A DNA stretch of 36,687 nucleotides from Burkholderiales bacterium (GTDB taxonomy: Bacteria; Pseudomonadota; Gammaproteobacteria; Burkholderiales; Burkholderiaceae_C), in NCBI GenBank assembly GCA_028869005.1, contig JAGWTJ010000006.1:1-36687 (forward strand), written 5' to 3'. This document shows, piece by piece, positions 17,158-27,129 of the stretch. Made by a program: the position numbers and the translations under genes. Positions within the stretch are counted from its first letter, which is position 1. The number at the start of each line of letters is the position of its first letter. A model generated the notes under the pieces. That model was not told the DNA's origin and made no database searches. It saw only the letters and a program-made list of their open reading frames with translations.

Positions 17158-18987
17158 TCAGGAAACGGAAAGCGCATTTTGCGCCGCCGCCGGTGCCACC
17201 GATCGGCGCGCGGGCAAGAAACGCTTGGCGGCGTCGTAGGGAAAGACGTCGTGCACGTGGCCGGCCAGGATGCGCTCCTTGTGGCCCTGCCAGAACGCGG
17301 CGTCGAGCAGATCGGCATGGTGCGCCAGGAAGACGTCGCGCACCTGCAGGTTGCCGAGCAGGAACGGGCCGAAGGTCTCGGGGAAGATGTCCTTCGGGCC
17401 GACCGCATACCAGACCTCGCCCGACATCTCCTCTTCCTCGTTGCGCGCCGCGGGCACGCGGCGGAAGTTGCAGTCGGTGACGTACTCGATCTCGTCGTAG
17501 TCGTAGAAGACGACGCGACCCTGGCGCGTGACCCCGAAGTTCTTCCACAGCATGTCGCCGGGGAAGATGTTGGCCGCCGCCAGGTCCTTGATGGCGTTGC
17601 CGTACTCGATGACGGCGTGCTCGATCTGCTCGGGCGTGGCCTCCTGCAGATAGATGTTGAGCGGGATCATGCGGCGCTCGATGTACAGGTGCTTGATGAC
17701 GATGACCTCGCCGTCGTCCTCGAGCAGGCTGGGGCAGAAGTGCCTGAGCTCGGCGATCAGTTCGTCTTCGAAGCGCTGGCGCGGAAACGCCACCTCGCTG
17801 TACTCGAGCGTGTCGGCCATGCGGCCGACGCGGTCGTGCTGCTTGACCAGCAGGTACTTGCTCTTGATCTGCTCGCGCGTGGTGTCCTTCTGCGGCGGAT
17901 AGAAGTCCTTGATGACCTTGAACACGTACGGGAACGACGGCAGGTCGAACACCAGCATCACCATGCCCTTGATGCCCGGCGCGATGCGGAACTTGTCGCT
18001 GCTGAAGCGCAGGTGCGACAGGAAGTCGCGGTAGAAGATGTTCTTGCCCTGCTTTTGCAGGCCGAGCGCGTTGTACAGCTCCGAGCGCGCCTTGCGCGGC
18101 ATCAGCGAGCGCAGGAACTGCACGTACGCGCTCGGGATCTCCATGTCGACCATGAAGTAGGCGCGCGCGTAGCTGAAGATCATCTGCAGGTCGTCCTCGC
18201 CGTAGAGCGCGGCGTCGATGACGAGCCGGCTGCCGGCGCCGCCGCGCGCCGGCGCGGCGTCGTGGAACGAGGCGTGCAGGATGGGCAGCGCGAACGGCGT
18301 CTCGACGAAGCCGTTGACGATGCGCCCCACCATGTAGGCACCCTTGTTGCGGTAGAACAGGCTCGACAGCACCTGGATCTGGAAATTGGCGCGCAGCTTG
18401 TAGCCGCCGAGCTCGGCCATCATGGCCTGCACGACGTGATCGACGTCGCGCTCCAGATCCTCGAACTCGCAGTCGAGCTGGAAGTTGTGCACGATGCGCG
18501 TCCAGGTCGCGTGCAGCGTCTGGCGCGTCGGGTAGTAGGCGCGGTAGGTGGGCAGCGCCGCCGGCTCGTCGAGCTCGATGTACTCGGTGCTGACCGCCGG
18601 GCGCACGAAGATGAAGTCGTTGCGGAAGTAGCTGCGGTGCAGCAGCTTGACCGTCACCGAGTTGAAGAAGGTCTCGGCCAGCTCGGGCCGCAGGTGGTTG
18701 GTGAGCAGGCCGATGTAGTGCAGCTTGGCCTGCTGCCAGGTGTCCATCGACAGCGTGGCGGCATCGAACTCCCTGCGCAGCCGCTCGACCGCCTCGTTGA
18801 CGCGCAGGTCGTAGTACTCGATGCGCTCGCGCTGCGCGCGCTGCTGGCCGTGCCAGTCGGCGCGCTCGAAGCGGCGCTTGGCGGCGGCGCTGGTGGCGCG
18901 GAACAGCCGGTAGTGGCGGTCGAAGCCTTCCAGCATCGCCTGCGCGATGTCGAAGGCGCGGCGGTCGGTGAGTTGGTGCGGGAACAT
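17158..18987 (-). CDS. aceK: Isocitrate dehydrogenase kinase/phosphatase
   Basis: A 609-residue protein, slightly longer than the 578-residue E. coli enzyme. The kinase-like domain is clear: the ATP-binding segment [17 protein letters not shown], then [17 protein letters not shown], and the catalytic/metal segment [22 protein letters not shown], which matches the family's two active-site aspartates. It phosphorylates and dephosphorylates isocitrate dehydrogenase and so sets the split between the TCA cycle and the glyoxylate shunt. No aceA or aceB is in the window. Instead aceK lies 10 bases after the carbonic anhydrase gene and 12 before a thiolase gene, within an acyl-CoA catabolic run, which fits growth on acetyl-CoA-yielding substrates. 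Confidence 0.98.
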   Translation of the reverse strand: MFPHQLTDRRAFDIAQAMLEGFDRHYRLFRATSAAAKRRFERADWHGQQRAQRERIEYYDLRVNEAVERLRREFDAATLSMDTWQQAKLHYIGLLTNHLRPELAETFFNSVTVKLLHRSYFRNDFIFVRPAVSTEYIELDEPAALPTYRAYYPTRQTLHATWTRIVHNFQLDCEFEDLERDVDHVVQAMMAELGGYKLRANFQIQVLSSLFYRNKGAYMVGRIVNGFVETPFALPILHASFHDAAPARGGAGSRLVIDAALYGEDDLQMIFSYARAYFMVDMEIPSAYVQFLRSLMPRKARSELYNALGLQKQGKNIFYRDFLSHLRFSSDKFRIAPGIKGMVMLVFDLPSFPYVFKVIKDFYPPQKDTTREQIKSKYLLVKQHDRVGRMADTLEYSEVAFPRQRFEDELIAELRHFCPSLLEDDGEVIVIKHLYIERRMIPLNIYLQEATPEQIEHAVIEYGNAIKDLAAANIFPGDMLWKNFGVTRQGRVVFYDYDEIEYVTDCNFRRVPAARNEEEEMSGEVWYAVGPKDIFPETFGPFLLGNLQVRDVFLAHHADLLDAAFWQGHKERILAGHVHDVFPYDAAKRFLPARRSVAPAAAQNALSVS

Positions 18988-18997
18988 CGTCGTCGTG

Positions 18998-19678
18998 TCA
19001 ATCGGTCTCGGTCGCGCCGGCCTCGCCCGGCGCGCGCGGATAGCGCGTGAACGCGGCCGTGAGCACGTCGACGACGACCTCGGGCCGGTCGATCGTCACC
19101 TCGAGGTCCTTCAGCAGCCCGTCGCCCAGGCCGTAGACCCAGCCGTCGACGGCCACCTTCTGGCCGCGCGCCCAGGCGTCCTGCAGCACGGTGGACAGCG
19201 CGACGTTGCCGACCTGCTGGATGACGTTCATCTCGCACAGCGCGTTTTCCTGCTGCGTCGGCGCCAGGTGCTCGAGCCGCTTGCGGTGGCGCAGGCGCAG
19301 GTCGTGCACCGGCCGCAGCCAGTTGTCGGCCAGGCCGATGCGCGCGCCGGCCAGCGCCGCGCGCACGCCGCCGCAGCCGTAATGGCCGACCACCAGGATG
19401 TGCTCGACCTTCAACTGATCGACCGCGAACTGGATCGTCGACAGCGCATTGAGATCGGAGTTCACCACCAGGTTGGCGACGTTGCGGTGCACGAACACCT
19501 CGCCCGGATCGAGCCCGGTGATCTGGTTGGCAGGCACGCGGCTGTCGGCACAGCCGATCCACATGTAGCGCGGGCTCTGCTGCTGCGCCAGCCGCGTGAA
19601 GAAGCCCGGCTCGCGCTGCTCGACGCCGGCAGCCCAGCGGCGGTTGTTGGCGAGCAGGCTCGCGAGGTCGGTGCTCAT
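18998..19678 (-). CDS. can: Beta-class carbonic anhydrase
   Basis: A 226-residue beta-carbonic anhydrase. The zinc ligands are Cys43, His99 and Cys102, and the Asp45-Arg47 dyad is present (CADSRVP, GHYGCGG). It interconverts CO2 and bicarbonate in the cytoplasm. The ATG overlaps the stop of the peptidase E-like gene by four bases (19675-19678), and aceK follows after 10 bases. Bicarbonate is a substrate of methylcrotonyl-CoA carboxylase, so being in one transcript with isovaleryl-CoA dehydrogenase makes metabolic sense; that link is an inference. Confidence 0.96.
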   Translation of the reverse strand: MSTDLASLLANNRRWAAGVEQREPGFFTRLAQQQSPRYMWIGCADSRVPANQITGLDPGEVFVHRNVANLVVNSDLNALSTIQFAVDQLKVEHILVVGHYGCGGVRAALAGARIGLADNWLRPVHDLRLRHRKRLEHLAPTQQENALCEMNVIQQVGNVALSTVLQDAWARGQKVAVDGWVYGLGDGLLKDLEVTIDRPEVVVDVLTAAFTRYPRAPGEAGATETD

Positions 19679-20400
19679 GCGGCAAGTGTAGGCAAGGGCG
19701 CCGCGGGCGCTTGCGCAATGGCGCGCGGCGCCACCTCGCGCAGCACGGCATCGCCGTCGGCGCGCTCGCGCAGCATCGGCGCCTTTACCGCGCTGTGCAC
19801 GGCGTCGCTGCGGCGGCCGTCTTCGTAGAGCACGATCACGCCATCGCCGGCCCCCAGCGCCGGCGCCGGCTGCGCCGCGAGCAGTGCCTGGCGCCAGGGC
19901 TCGCTGTCCAGGTGCGGGCAGTAGCAGCCGGGCAGCCAGCCCAGCCCTGAGCGCACGCCGCCGCCGGGCACGCTGTCGGTGATGTAGCGCTCGAACCAGC
20001 AGTTGGCGCCGGCGCTGATGCCCGCCAGCACGGTGCCGGCGTCGTAGGCCTCGCGCAGCGCGGCGTCGAAGCCGAACTCGCGCCACACCGCGAGCATGGC
20101 CGGCGTGTTGCCGCCGCCGACATAGACCAGATCGGCGTCGAGCACGGCAGCGCGGTAATCGCGCCGCATGTCGTACGGGAAGAAGGGCAGCACGGAGGGC
20201 CGGCAGTCGAGCCGGCTGAAGGTGCGGAAGAACTTCAACTGGCCGCGCTCGCCGTCGCCGCCGGCCGTGCCGACGAACAGCACCTGCGGCCGTGGACAGC
20301 GCGCCAGTGCGAGCAGCCAGCGCTCCTGCGCCAGACTCTCGTCGTCCATCAGAAAGCCGCCGCCGGCGATGGCGGCGATGCGGCGCGGCGCGGCGCTCAC
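19675..20400 (-). CDS. Peptidase E-like protein (S51 serine peptidase family)
   Basis: A 241-residue protein. GGGNTPAML and the nucleophile motif GISAGAN (Ser129) are diagnostic of family S51 dipeptidase E/cyanophycinase-like enzymes, and CPHLDSE supplies a plausible catalytic His. E. coli PepE hydrolyses Asp-X dipeptides; the S51 family also includes cyanophycinases and uncharacterised enzymes, so the substrate is open. There is no signal peptide. Its ATG overlaps the ivd stop (20397-20400), and its own stop overlaps the carbonic anhydrase start, so it is translationally coupled on both sides. Confidence 0.88.
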   Translation of the reverse strand: MSAAPRRIAAIAGGGFLMDDESLAQERWLLALARCPRPQVLFVGTAGGDGERGQLKFFRTFSRLDCRPSVLPFFPYDMRRDYRAAVLDADLVYVGGGNTPAMLAVWREFGFDAALREAYDAGTVLAGISAGANCWFERYITDSVPGGGVRSGLGWLPGCYCPHLDSEPWRQALLAAQPAPALGAGDGVIVLYEDGRRSDAVHSAVKAPMLRERADGDAVLREVAPRAIAQAPAAPLPTLAA

Positions 20401-21575
20401 ATCGTCTCGGCGAACAGTTCGCGCCCGATCAGCATTCGTCTGATCTCGGAGGTCCCCGCCCCGATTTCATAGAGCTTGGCATCGCGCCACAGGCGGCCCA
20501 GCGGGTAGTCGTTGATGTAGCCGTTGCCGCCGAACAGCTGGATGCCCTCGCCGGCCATCCAGGTGGCTTTCTCGGCGCACCACAGGATGACGCCGGCGCA
20601 GTCCTTGCGCACGCGCCGCACATGCTCGGCGCCCAGGCCGTCGAGGTTCTTGCCGACCGTGTAGCACAGCGCACGCGCCGCCTGCAGCACGGTGTACATG
20701 TCGGCGAGCTTGCCCTGCACGAGCTGGAACTCGCCGATGCTCTGGCCGAACTGCTTGCGCTCGTGCACGTAGGGCACGACGTTGTCCAGCACGGCCTGCA
20801 TGATGCCGATGGGCCCGGCGGCGAGCACCGCGCGCTCGTAGTCCAGGCCGCTCATCAGCACCTTGGCGCCGCCGTTGACCTCGCCCAGCACGTTCTCGGC
20901 GGGCACCTCGACGCGGTCGAACACCATCTCGCCGGTGTGGCTGCCGCGCATGCCGAGCTTGTCGAGCTTCTGCGCCGTGGAAAAGCCCTTCATGCCCTTC
21001 TCGACGAGGAAGGCGGTGACGCCGCGCGCGCCGAGCCCCGGCTCGGTCTTGGCGTAGACCACCATCGTGTCGGCGTCGGGGCCGTTGGTGATCCACATCT
21101 TGGTACCGGTGAGCACGTAGTGGCCGCCCTTGTCCTCGGCGCGCAGCTTCATCGAGATCACGTCGGAGCCGGCGCCGGGCTCGCTCATCGCCAGCGCGCC
21201 CACATGCTCGCCGCTCACCAGCTTGGGCAGGAACTTCTTCTTCTGCGCCTCGCTGCCGTTGCGCCGGATCTGGTTGACGCACAGGTTGCTGTGCGCGCCG
21301 TAGGACAGGCCGACGCTGGCGCTGGCGCGGCTGATCTCCTCCATCGCCACCATGTGCGCGAGATAGCCGAGGTGGGCGCCGCCGTACTCCTCGGGCACCG
21401 TGATGCCGAGCACGCCGAGCGCGCCCATCTTGCGCCACAGGTCCATCGGGAAGCGGTCGCTGCGGTCGATCTCGGCAGCGCGCGGCGCGATCTCGGCGGC
21501 GGCGAAGTCGCGCACGGCGTCGCGCAGCGCGTCGATGTCCTCGCCGAGGTGGAAGTCGAGGCCGGGCAGGTTCAT
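20397..21575 (-). CDS. ivd: Isovaleryl-CoA dehydrogenase
   Basis: A 392-residue acyl-CoA dehydrogenase of the isovaleryl-CoA type. The catalytic base is placed internally at Glu247 in [13 protein letters not shown], matching human IVD Glu254, and the C-terminal position usual for other family members has YEIGAGTSE. The flavin/substrate motif [10 protein letters not shown] and the LFGGNGY segment are present. It oxidises isovaleryl-CoA to 3-methylcrotonyl-CoA, the substrate of the carboxylase encoded at 1-350 and 2248-3873. The start is taken at ATG 21573-21575; an upstream in-frame start adds 16 residues not usual for the family. It is the first gene of a tight run with pepE-like, can and aceK. 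The 100 bases upstream hold its promoter, not resolved by eye. Confidence 0.95.
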   Translation of the reverse strand: MNLPGLDFHLGEDIDALRDAVRDFAAAEIAPRAAEIDRSDRFPMDLWRKMGALGVLGITVPEEYGGAHLGYLAHMVAMEEISRASASVGLSYGAHSNLCVNQIRRNGSEAQKKKFLPKLVSGEHVGALAMSEPGAGSDVISMKLRAEDKGGHYVLTGTKMWITNGPDADTMVVYAKTEPGLGARGVTAFLVEKGMKGFSTAQKLDKLGMRGSHTGEMVFDRVEVPAENVLGEVNGGAKVLMSGLDYERAVLAAGPIGIMQAVLDNVVPYVHERKQFGQSIGEFQLVQGKLADMYTVLQAARALCYTVGKNLDGLGAEHVRRVRKDCAGVILWCAEKATWMAGEGIQLFGGNGYINDYPLGRLWRDAKLYEIGAGTSEIRRMLIGRELFAETM

Positions 21576-21675
21576 GGGGCGGCTCCGCGGGCGGCCGACG
21601 GGCCGCGACTGACCTTCGATCATAGGTGCGCGGCCGCCGCATCCCGACGCGCCACGAAGGGCGCGCGCAGCCGAC

Positions 21676-22575
21676 CTACTCGAACACCGGCAGCACCTCG
21701 GACCGGAGCGCGCCGCGCGCCGCCTCGAAGCCGGGCAGCGCGGCGCGCACCGCCTCCCAGAACGCCGGGCTGTGGTTCATCTCGAGCAGATGCGCGAGTT
21801 CGTGCGTGACCACGTAGTCGATCACCGGCATGCCGAAGTGCACGAGGCGCCAGTTCAGCCGGATCGAACCGTCGGCGCTGGCGCTGCCCCAGCGCGTGGC
21901 GGCGGCGCTGAGCGCCAGGCGGCGCACGCGCACGCCCAGTCGCGGCGCGAAGACGCTCACCCGCTCCTCGAAGATGCGCCGGGCCTGGCGCTGCAGCCAG
22001 CCTTGCACCGCGTCGCGGATCTGCTCGGGCGCTGCGTCCTGCGGCAGCCCCAGATGCAGCGTGAGCCGCGGCACGCCGGGCAGCGTGCCCTCGGCCGAGT
22101 GCAGCACCGAGCCGCCGACGCGCGGGTCGAGCAGCATGATCACCGGCTCGCCGAGAAAGGGGATGGCCGCGCCGTCGCGCCAGTCGACGCGTGCCGCCTC
22201 GAGACGGCGCGCGCGCTCGCGCTGCTCGCGCAGCTTGCGCAGGATCCAGAGCGACTTCTCGCGCAGCGCCGACTCGATCTCGGCCAGGCCCACCCAGCGC
22301 GGCGCGCTTACGGTAAGTCCCTCCGGGCCGACCAGAAAGCCGATGCTGCGCCGGCGCGCGCGCCGCAGCGCGTAGCTCACGCGATGCTCGCCGAAGCGGA
22401 TCTCGCGCGCCGGCAGGCGGGCGGCCGATGGTGGCGTCGGCGGTGACGGCAGCACCGGCGCGACGCTGCGCGTCGACGCAGGGCCGGCCGGAGCAGCCGC
22501 CGTGGCGCCCGGCGCGGCCGCCGGTTCGACGTCGAACAGCGACATCTGCACGGGAGCGGGCGCGACGCTGGGCAT
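21676..22575 (-). CDS. YgjP-like zinc metallopeptidase-family protein
   Basis: A 299-residue protein. The zinc motif HELAH (258-262) is followed by NHSPAFW with His268 as the likely third ligand, as in the YgjP/DUF45 (WLM-like) family. The core begins around residue 58 at [24 protein letters not shown]. The first ~55 residues are Pro/Ala-rich and probably disordered; an alternative start is Met11. Its activity is not established; related folds are metalloproteases. It is the last gene of the corC-lnt-glyQ-glyS-gmhB-plsC run, 55 bases after plsC, a position seen in other Burkholderiales as I recall. Confidence 0.88.
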   Translation of the reverse strand: MPSVAPAPVQMSLFDVEPAAAPGATAAAPAGPASTRSVAPVLPSPPTPPSAARLPAREIRFGEHRVSYALRRARRRSIGFLVGPEGLTVSAPRWVGLAEIESALREKSLWILRKLREQRERARRLEAARVDWRDGAAIPFLGEPVIMLLDPRVGGSVLHSAEGTLPGVPRLTLHLGLPQDAAPEQIRDAVQGWLQRQARRIFEERVSVFAPRLGVRVRRLALSAAATRWGSASADGSIRLNWRLVHFGMPVIDYVVTHELAHLLEMNHSPAFWEAVRAALPGFEAARGALRSEVLPVFE

Positions 22576-22630
22576 GAGCGCTCATTGTAGGGAGCCGGCT
22601 CGCACGCCGCGCCGCGCGCACGGCGCACAC

Positions 22631-23389
22631 TCAGGAGGCGCTGCCGTAGGCCTCGGGATCGAGACGCCGCATCTCGGCCTCGATCCATTGCTCGACTTCG
22701 CGCGTCACGTCCTCGGGCGCTCGCCCGGCGGTCACTATCGGTGGCCCGATGACGACATCCACCAGCCCCGGCCGCAGCAGGAAGCTGCGCCGCGGCCAGC
22801 AGCGCGCCGAATTCATCGCGATCGGCACGATCGGCACGCCGGCGGCCTGCGCCAGGCGCGCCGCGCCGTACTTGTAGACCCCCTGGCCGCCGCGCGGCGT
22901 GCGCGTGCCCTCGGGGAAGATGATGACCCACACGCCCTGGGCAAAGAGGCGCCGCCCCTGCTCGGCCACCAGCTGCCAGGCCTCGGCATGGTTGCTGCGG
23001 TCGATGTGGATCATGTCCAGCCGCGACATCGCCCAGCCGAAGAACGGGATGTGCAGCAGCTCGCGCTTGAACACGTAGGCCAGCGGGTGCGGCATCAACG
23101 TCGGCAGCGCGAAGGCCTCCCAGGTGCTCTGGTGCTTGGGCGCGAGCAGCACGGCGGCGGTCGCGTCGTCGGCGCCGGGCAGATGCGCGAGGCCGCTGAC
23201 GCGCGTGTGCACGCCGCAGATCGCGCGGCAGCCCCACATCGCGACGCGCACCCAGCCCACGCAAGCCCAGTACAGCGTGGTGCTGCCCACGAACAGCGAC
23301 AGCACCAGGATCGCCAGCGACCACGGCGCGACCGTGACCGCCATGAAGGAGACGAAGGCGAGCGAGCGCAGCGCCCACCAGGCGCGCAT
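22631..23389 (-). CDS. plsC: 1-acyl-sn-glycerol-3-phosphate acyltransferase
   Basis: About 252 residues. An N-terminal hydrophobic segment (WSLAILVLSLFVGSTTLYW) anchors it to the inner membrane. Acyltransferase motif I reads KHQSTWE (His plus four then Glu rather than the textbook Asp), and motif III FPEGTRTPRGG and motif IV VPIVPIAMNS are typical. It makes phosphatidic acid from lysophosphatidic acid. The stop of the GmhB-like gene and the ATG share one base (TGATG at 23391-23387), so translation is coupled; the GTG three bases earlier is an alternative start. The HX4E form is, as far as I recall, common in betaproteobacterial PlsC and need not mean loss of function. Confidence 0.92.
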   Translation of the reverse strand: MRAWWALRSLAFVSFMAVTVAPWSLAILVLSLFVGSTTLYWACVGWVRVAMWGCRAICGVHTRVSGLAHLPGADDATAAVLLAPKHQSTWEAFALPTLMPHPLAYVFKRELLHIPFFGWAMSRLDMIHIDRSNHAEAWQLVAEQGRRLFAQGVWVIIFPEGTRTPRGGQGVYKYGAARLAQAAGVPIVPIAMNSARCWPRRSFLLRPGLVDVVIGPPIVTAGRAPEDVTREVEQWIEAEMRRLDPEAYGSAS

Positions 23390-23985
23390 CACACCAGGCT
23401 GGCGGGGGCCGATTCGGCGCTGTGCTCGCGCTGCAGCACGAATTCGGCGAACGCCTGCAGGCTCTCGTGCACCTGCGCCTGCGGCACCTGCTGCAGCATG
23501 TGGCGCAGCTCGTCGTCGCCCGAGGCGGCGGCGCGTCCGCTCAGCACCAGATGCGGCTGGCAGCCCGCGGCCTGCGCGGCGAGCAGGTCACGCAAGGTGT
23601 CGCAGACCATCGGCACCTGCGCCAGGTCGACGCCGTAGCGCCGGCCGATGTCGAGCATCATGCCCGGCAGCGGCTTGCGGCAGTCGCAATGGGCCTCGGG
23701 CGTGTGCGGACAGAAGAAGACCGCGTCGATGCGCCCGCCCACCGCCATCAGCAGCTGGTTCATGTGCGCGTGCACGGCGTTGATCGAGGCCATGTCGATC
23801 ATGCCGCTGCCGATGCCGGCCTGGTTGGTCGCCACCACCGCGTGCCAGCCGGCGTGGTTCAGCCGCGCGACCGCCTCCAGCGCGCCGGGCAGCGGCAGCC
23901 ACTCGTCGGGCGCCTTGACGTGGTCTTCGCGGTACTCGTTGAGGATGCCGTCGCGGCCGTAGACGACGAGCTTGGTGGCGTGCAT
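23389..23985 (-). CDS. gmhB: GmhB-like HAD phosphatase (heptose-1,7-bisphosphate 7-phosphatase family) lacking the nucleophile Asp
   Basis: A 198-residue HAD-family protein; the ATG (23983-23985) has GGAGG six bases upstream. Family features kept: Thr53-Asn54-Gln55 (motif II), the zinc loop Cys92-His94-Cys100-Cys102, Lys104 in CRKPLPGM, and motif IV Asp129/Asp133. Motif I, normally LDRDG, reads YGRDG (9-13): the phosphorylated nucleophile Asp is Gly10, while the second Asp (12) remains. A normal HAD phosphatase should be inactive with this change, so LPS heptose synthesis may depend on another enzyme, or this protein has a different role. It sits between glyS and plsC, the usual location of gmhB in Burkholderiales. 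Family is clear; activity is doubtful. Confidence 0.85.
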   Translation of the reverse strand: MHATKLVVYGRDGILNEYREDHVKAPDEWLPLPGALEAVARLNHAGWHAVVATNQAGIGSGMIDMASINAVHAHMNQLLMAVGGRIDAVFFCPHTPEAHCDCRKPLPGMMLDIGRRYGVDLAQVPMVCDTLRDLLAAQAAGCQPHLVLSGRAAASGDDELRHMLQQVPQAQVHESLQAFAEFVLQREHSAESAPASLV

Positions 23986-24035
23986 CCCGCTCCTCCCTTC
24001 GGCGGACACCTCGGCGCGGCGACGTGGCGGGGCCA

Positions 24036-26140
24036 TCAGGCCACCACCAGCCGCGACAGATCGGCCACGCGGTTCATGGTGCCGTGCAGCGCCGCGAGCA
24101 GCGCCAGCCGGTTGCGGCGCAGCGCCGCGTCGTCGACGTTGACCATCACGCCGTCGAAGAAGGCGTCCACCGGCGCCTTCAGCGCCGCCAGCAGCCGCAG
24201 CGAGCCGGTGAGGTTGCCGGCGGCGAAGGCGGCGTCGGCGCGCGGCGCGACCTCGGCCAGCGCCGCGTGCAGCGCGCGCTCGGCCGGCTCGGCCAGCAGC
24301 GCCGCGTCCACCGGAGCCGAAGCGCCGCCGTCGTCCGACTTCTTGAGGATATTGGCGACGCGCTTGTTGGCCGCGGCGAGCGCCGGCGCCTCGGCCAGCG
24401 CGGCGAAGTCGCGCACCGCAGCCAGCCGGCGCGGGATCTGGCCCAGGCGCTCGGGGTGCAGCGCGATCACCGCATCCACTTCCTGTGCCGTCCAGCCCTG
24501 CTCGCGCAGGCTGCCGACGAGTCGCTCGACGATGAAGTGCTGGACCTCGGCCTGCGCCTGCCCGTGGCCGCTCGGGAACACGCGGAAGGCCGCGGCGACG
24601 AGTTGCGGCAGCGCCAGCGGCAGGTCGCGCTCGACCAGCATGCGCACCACGCCGAGCGCATGGCGGCGCAGCGCGAACGGATCCTTATCGCCGCTGGGCA
24701 GCTGGCCGATGCCGAACAGGCCGGCCAGCGTCTCGAGCTTGTCGGCCAGCGCCAGCACGAGGCCGACCTCGCCGCGCGGCAGCGCGTCGCCGGCGAAGCG
24801 CGGCTTGTAGTGGTCTTCGATGGCGTCGGCGACCTCGTCGCGGCAGCCGTCGTGGCGCGCGTAGTAGGCGCCCATGATGCCTTGCAGCTCGGGGAACTCG
24901 CCCACCATGTCGGTCAGCAGGTCGCATTTGGCGAGCGTGGCCGCCTCGTCGGCGAGATCGGCCAGCGCCAGGCCGCCGAGCGGCTCGGCGATCGCGCGCG
25001 CCAGCCGCCGCACGCGCTCGACGCGCTCGCCCAACGTGCCGAGCTTGCCGTGGTAGACCACCTTGGCCAGCGCCGGCACGCGCGACGCCAGCGTGCGCTT
25101 GCGGTCCTGCTCGAAGAAGAAGCGCGCATCGGCCAGGCGCGGCCGCACGACGCGCTCGTTGCCTTCGACGACGCGGCGCGCGTCCGCCGGGCGCACGTTG
25201 GCGACGACCAGAAAACGGTGCGTGAGCCGGCCCGCGGCGTCGAGCAGCGGGAAGTACTTCTGGTTGGCCTTCATCGTCAGGATCAGGCATTCCTGCGGCA
25301 CGGCGAGGAAGTCCTCGTCGAAGCGGCAGGCCAGCACGTTGGGCCGCTCGACGAGCGCGGTCACTTCGTCGAGCAGCGCGTCGTCGGCTATCGGCGTGCC
25401 GCCGACGGCGGCCGCGGCGGCGCGCAACTGGCGCACGATCTCGGCGCGGCGCGCCTCGAAGCTCGCGATCACCGCGCCCTGCTCGGCGAGCTGGAGCGCG
25501 TAATGGTCGGCGTCCTGCAGCACGACCGGGTCGAGCGTCGCCTCGAAGCGGTGGCCGCGCGTCGTGCGTCCGGCCTCGAGGCCGAGCGCGCGCACCGGCA
25601 CCACGTCGGCGCCGTGCAGCGCCACCAGCCCGTGCGCCGGTCGCACGAAGCTCACGCTGCTCCAGCCGTCGGCGAGCTGGTACTGCATGACCTTGGGAAT
25701 CGGCAGCGCGGCCAGCGCCTCGTCGAGCGCCTTCTGCAGCCCGGCCGCAAGCGTCGCGCCGGGCTGCGTGGCGTCGAGATACAGCGTCTCGGCCTTGCCG
25801 TCGACGCGCCGCACGAGCCGCGGCACGACGCTCGCATCGGCGCCGAGCGCGGCCAGCTTCTTGGCCAGCGCCGGCGTCGCGCTGCCGTCGGCGGCCAGCC
25901 CCACCGCGACGGGCATCAGCTTGTGCGACACCGCCTTGTCCGGCGCCACCGCGAGCACCGCGCCGATCTGCGCGGCCAGGCGTCGCGGCGTGGCGTACAC
26001 CTCGAGCGCGGAATGCTCGCCGGCCAGCCCTTGCGCACGCAGCCCGGCCCGCAGCGCCGTGCCGAAGGCCTCGCCGAGCTTGCCGAGCGCCTTGGGCGGC
26101 AGTTCCTCGACCAGCAGCTCGACGAGCAGGTTCTTCGTGC

Positions 26141-26144
<4 letters not shown>
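24036..26144 (-). CDS. glyS: Glycyl-tRNA synthetase beta subunit
   Basis: 702 residues, the normal length of bacterial GlyS. It begins [19 protein letters not shown] after a GTG start (26142-26144) that overlaps the glyQ stop by four bases. Landmarks are [34 protein letters not shown] and the HD-like and anticodon-binding region near the C-terminus ([29 protein letters not shown]). With GlyQ it forms the alpha2beta2 enzyme that charges tRNA-Gly; the beta subunit supplies most tRNA binding. Much longer in-frame starts run through glyQ and were discarded. Confidence 0.98.
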
Positions 26145-27082
<938 letters not shown>

Positions 27083-27129
27083 CGCGGGCACGTCATGCGT
27101 CGCGCGGGGCGACCTTCGAAGCGGCGAGT

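Noticed and set aside
15727-19050. A very long open frame on the plus strand opposite the thiolase and aceK genes
   Set aside because: It is a composition shadow: in high-GC DNA the frame antisense to a real gene is often open. The minus strand encodes complete, recognisable thiolase and AceK, and the plus-strand translation is an Arg/Ala/Val/His-rich mixture without any motif.
22795-23160. PlsC motif with Glu in place of Asp (HX4E) as a sign of lost activity
   Set aside because: Glu at this position is, as far as I recall, common in betaproteobacterial PlsC-like enzymes, and all other motifs are intact.
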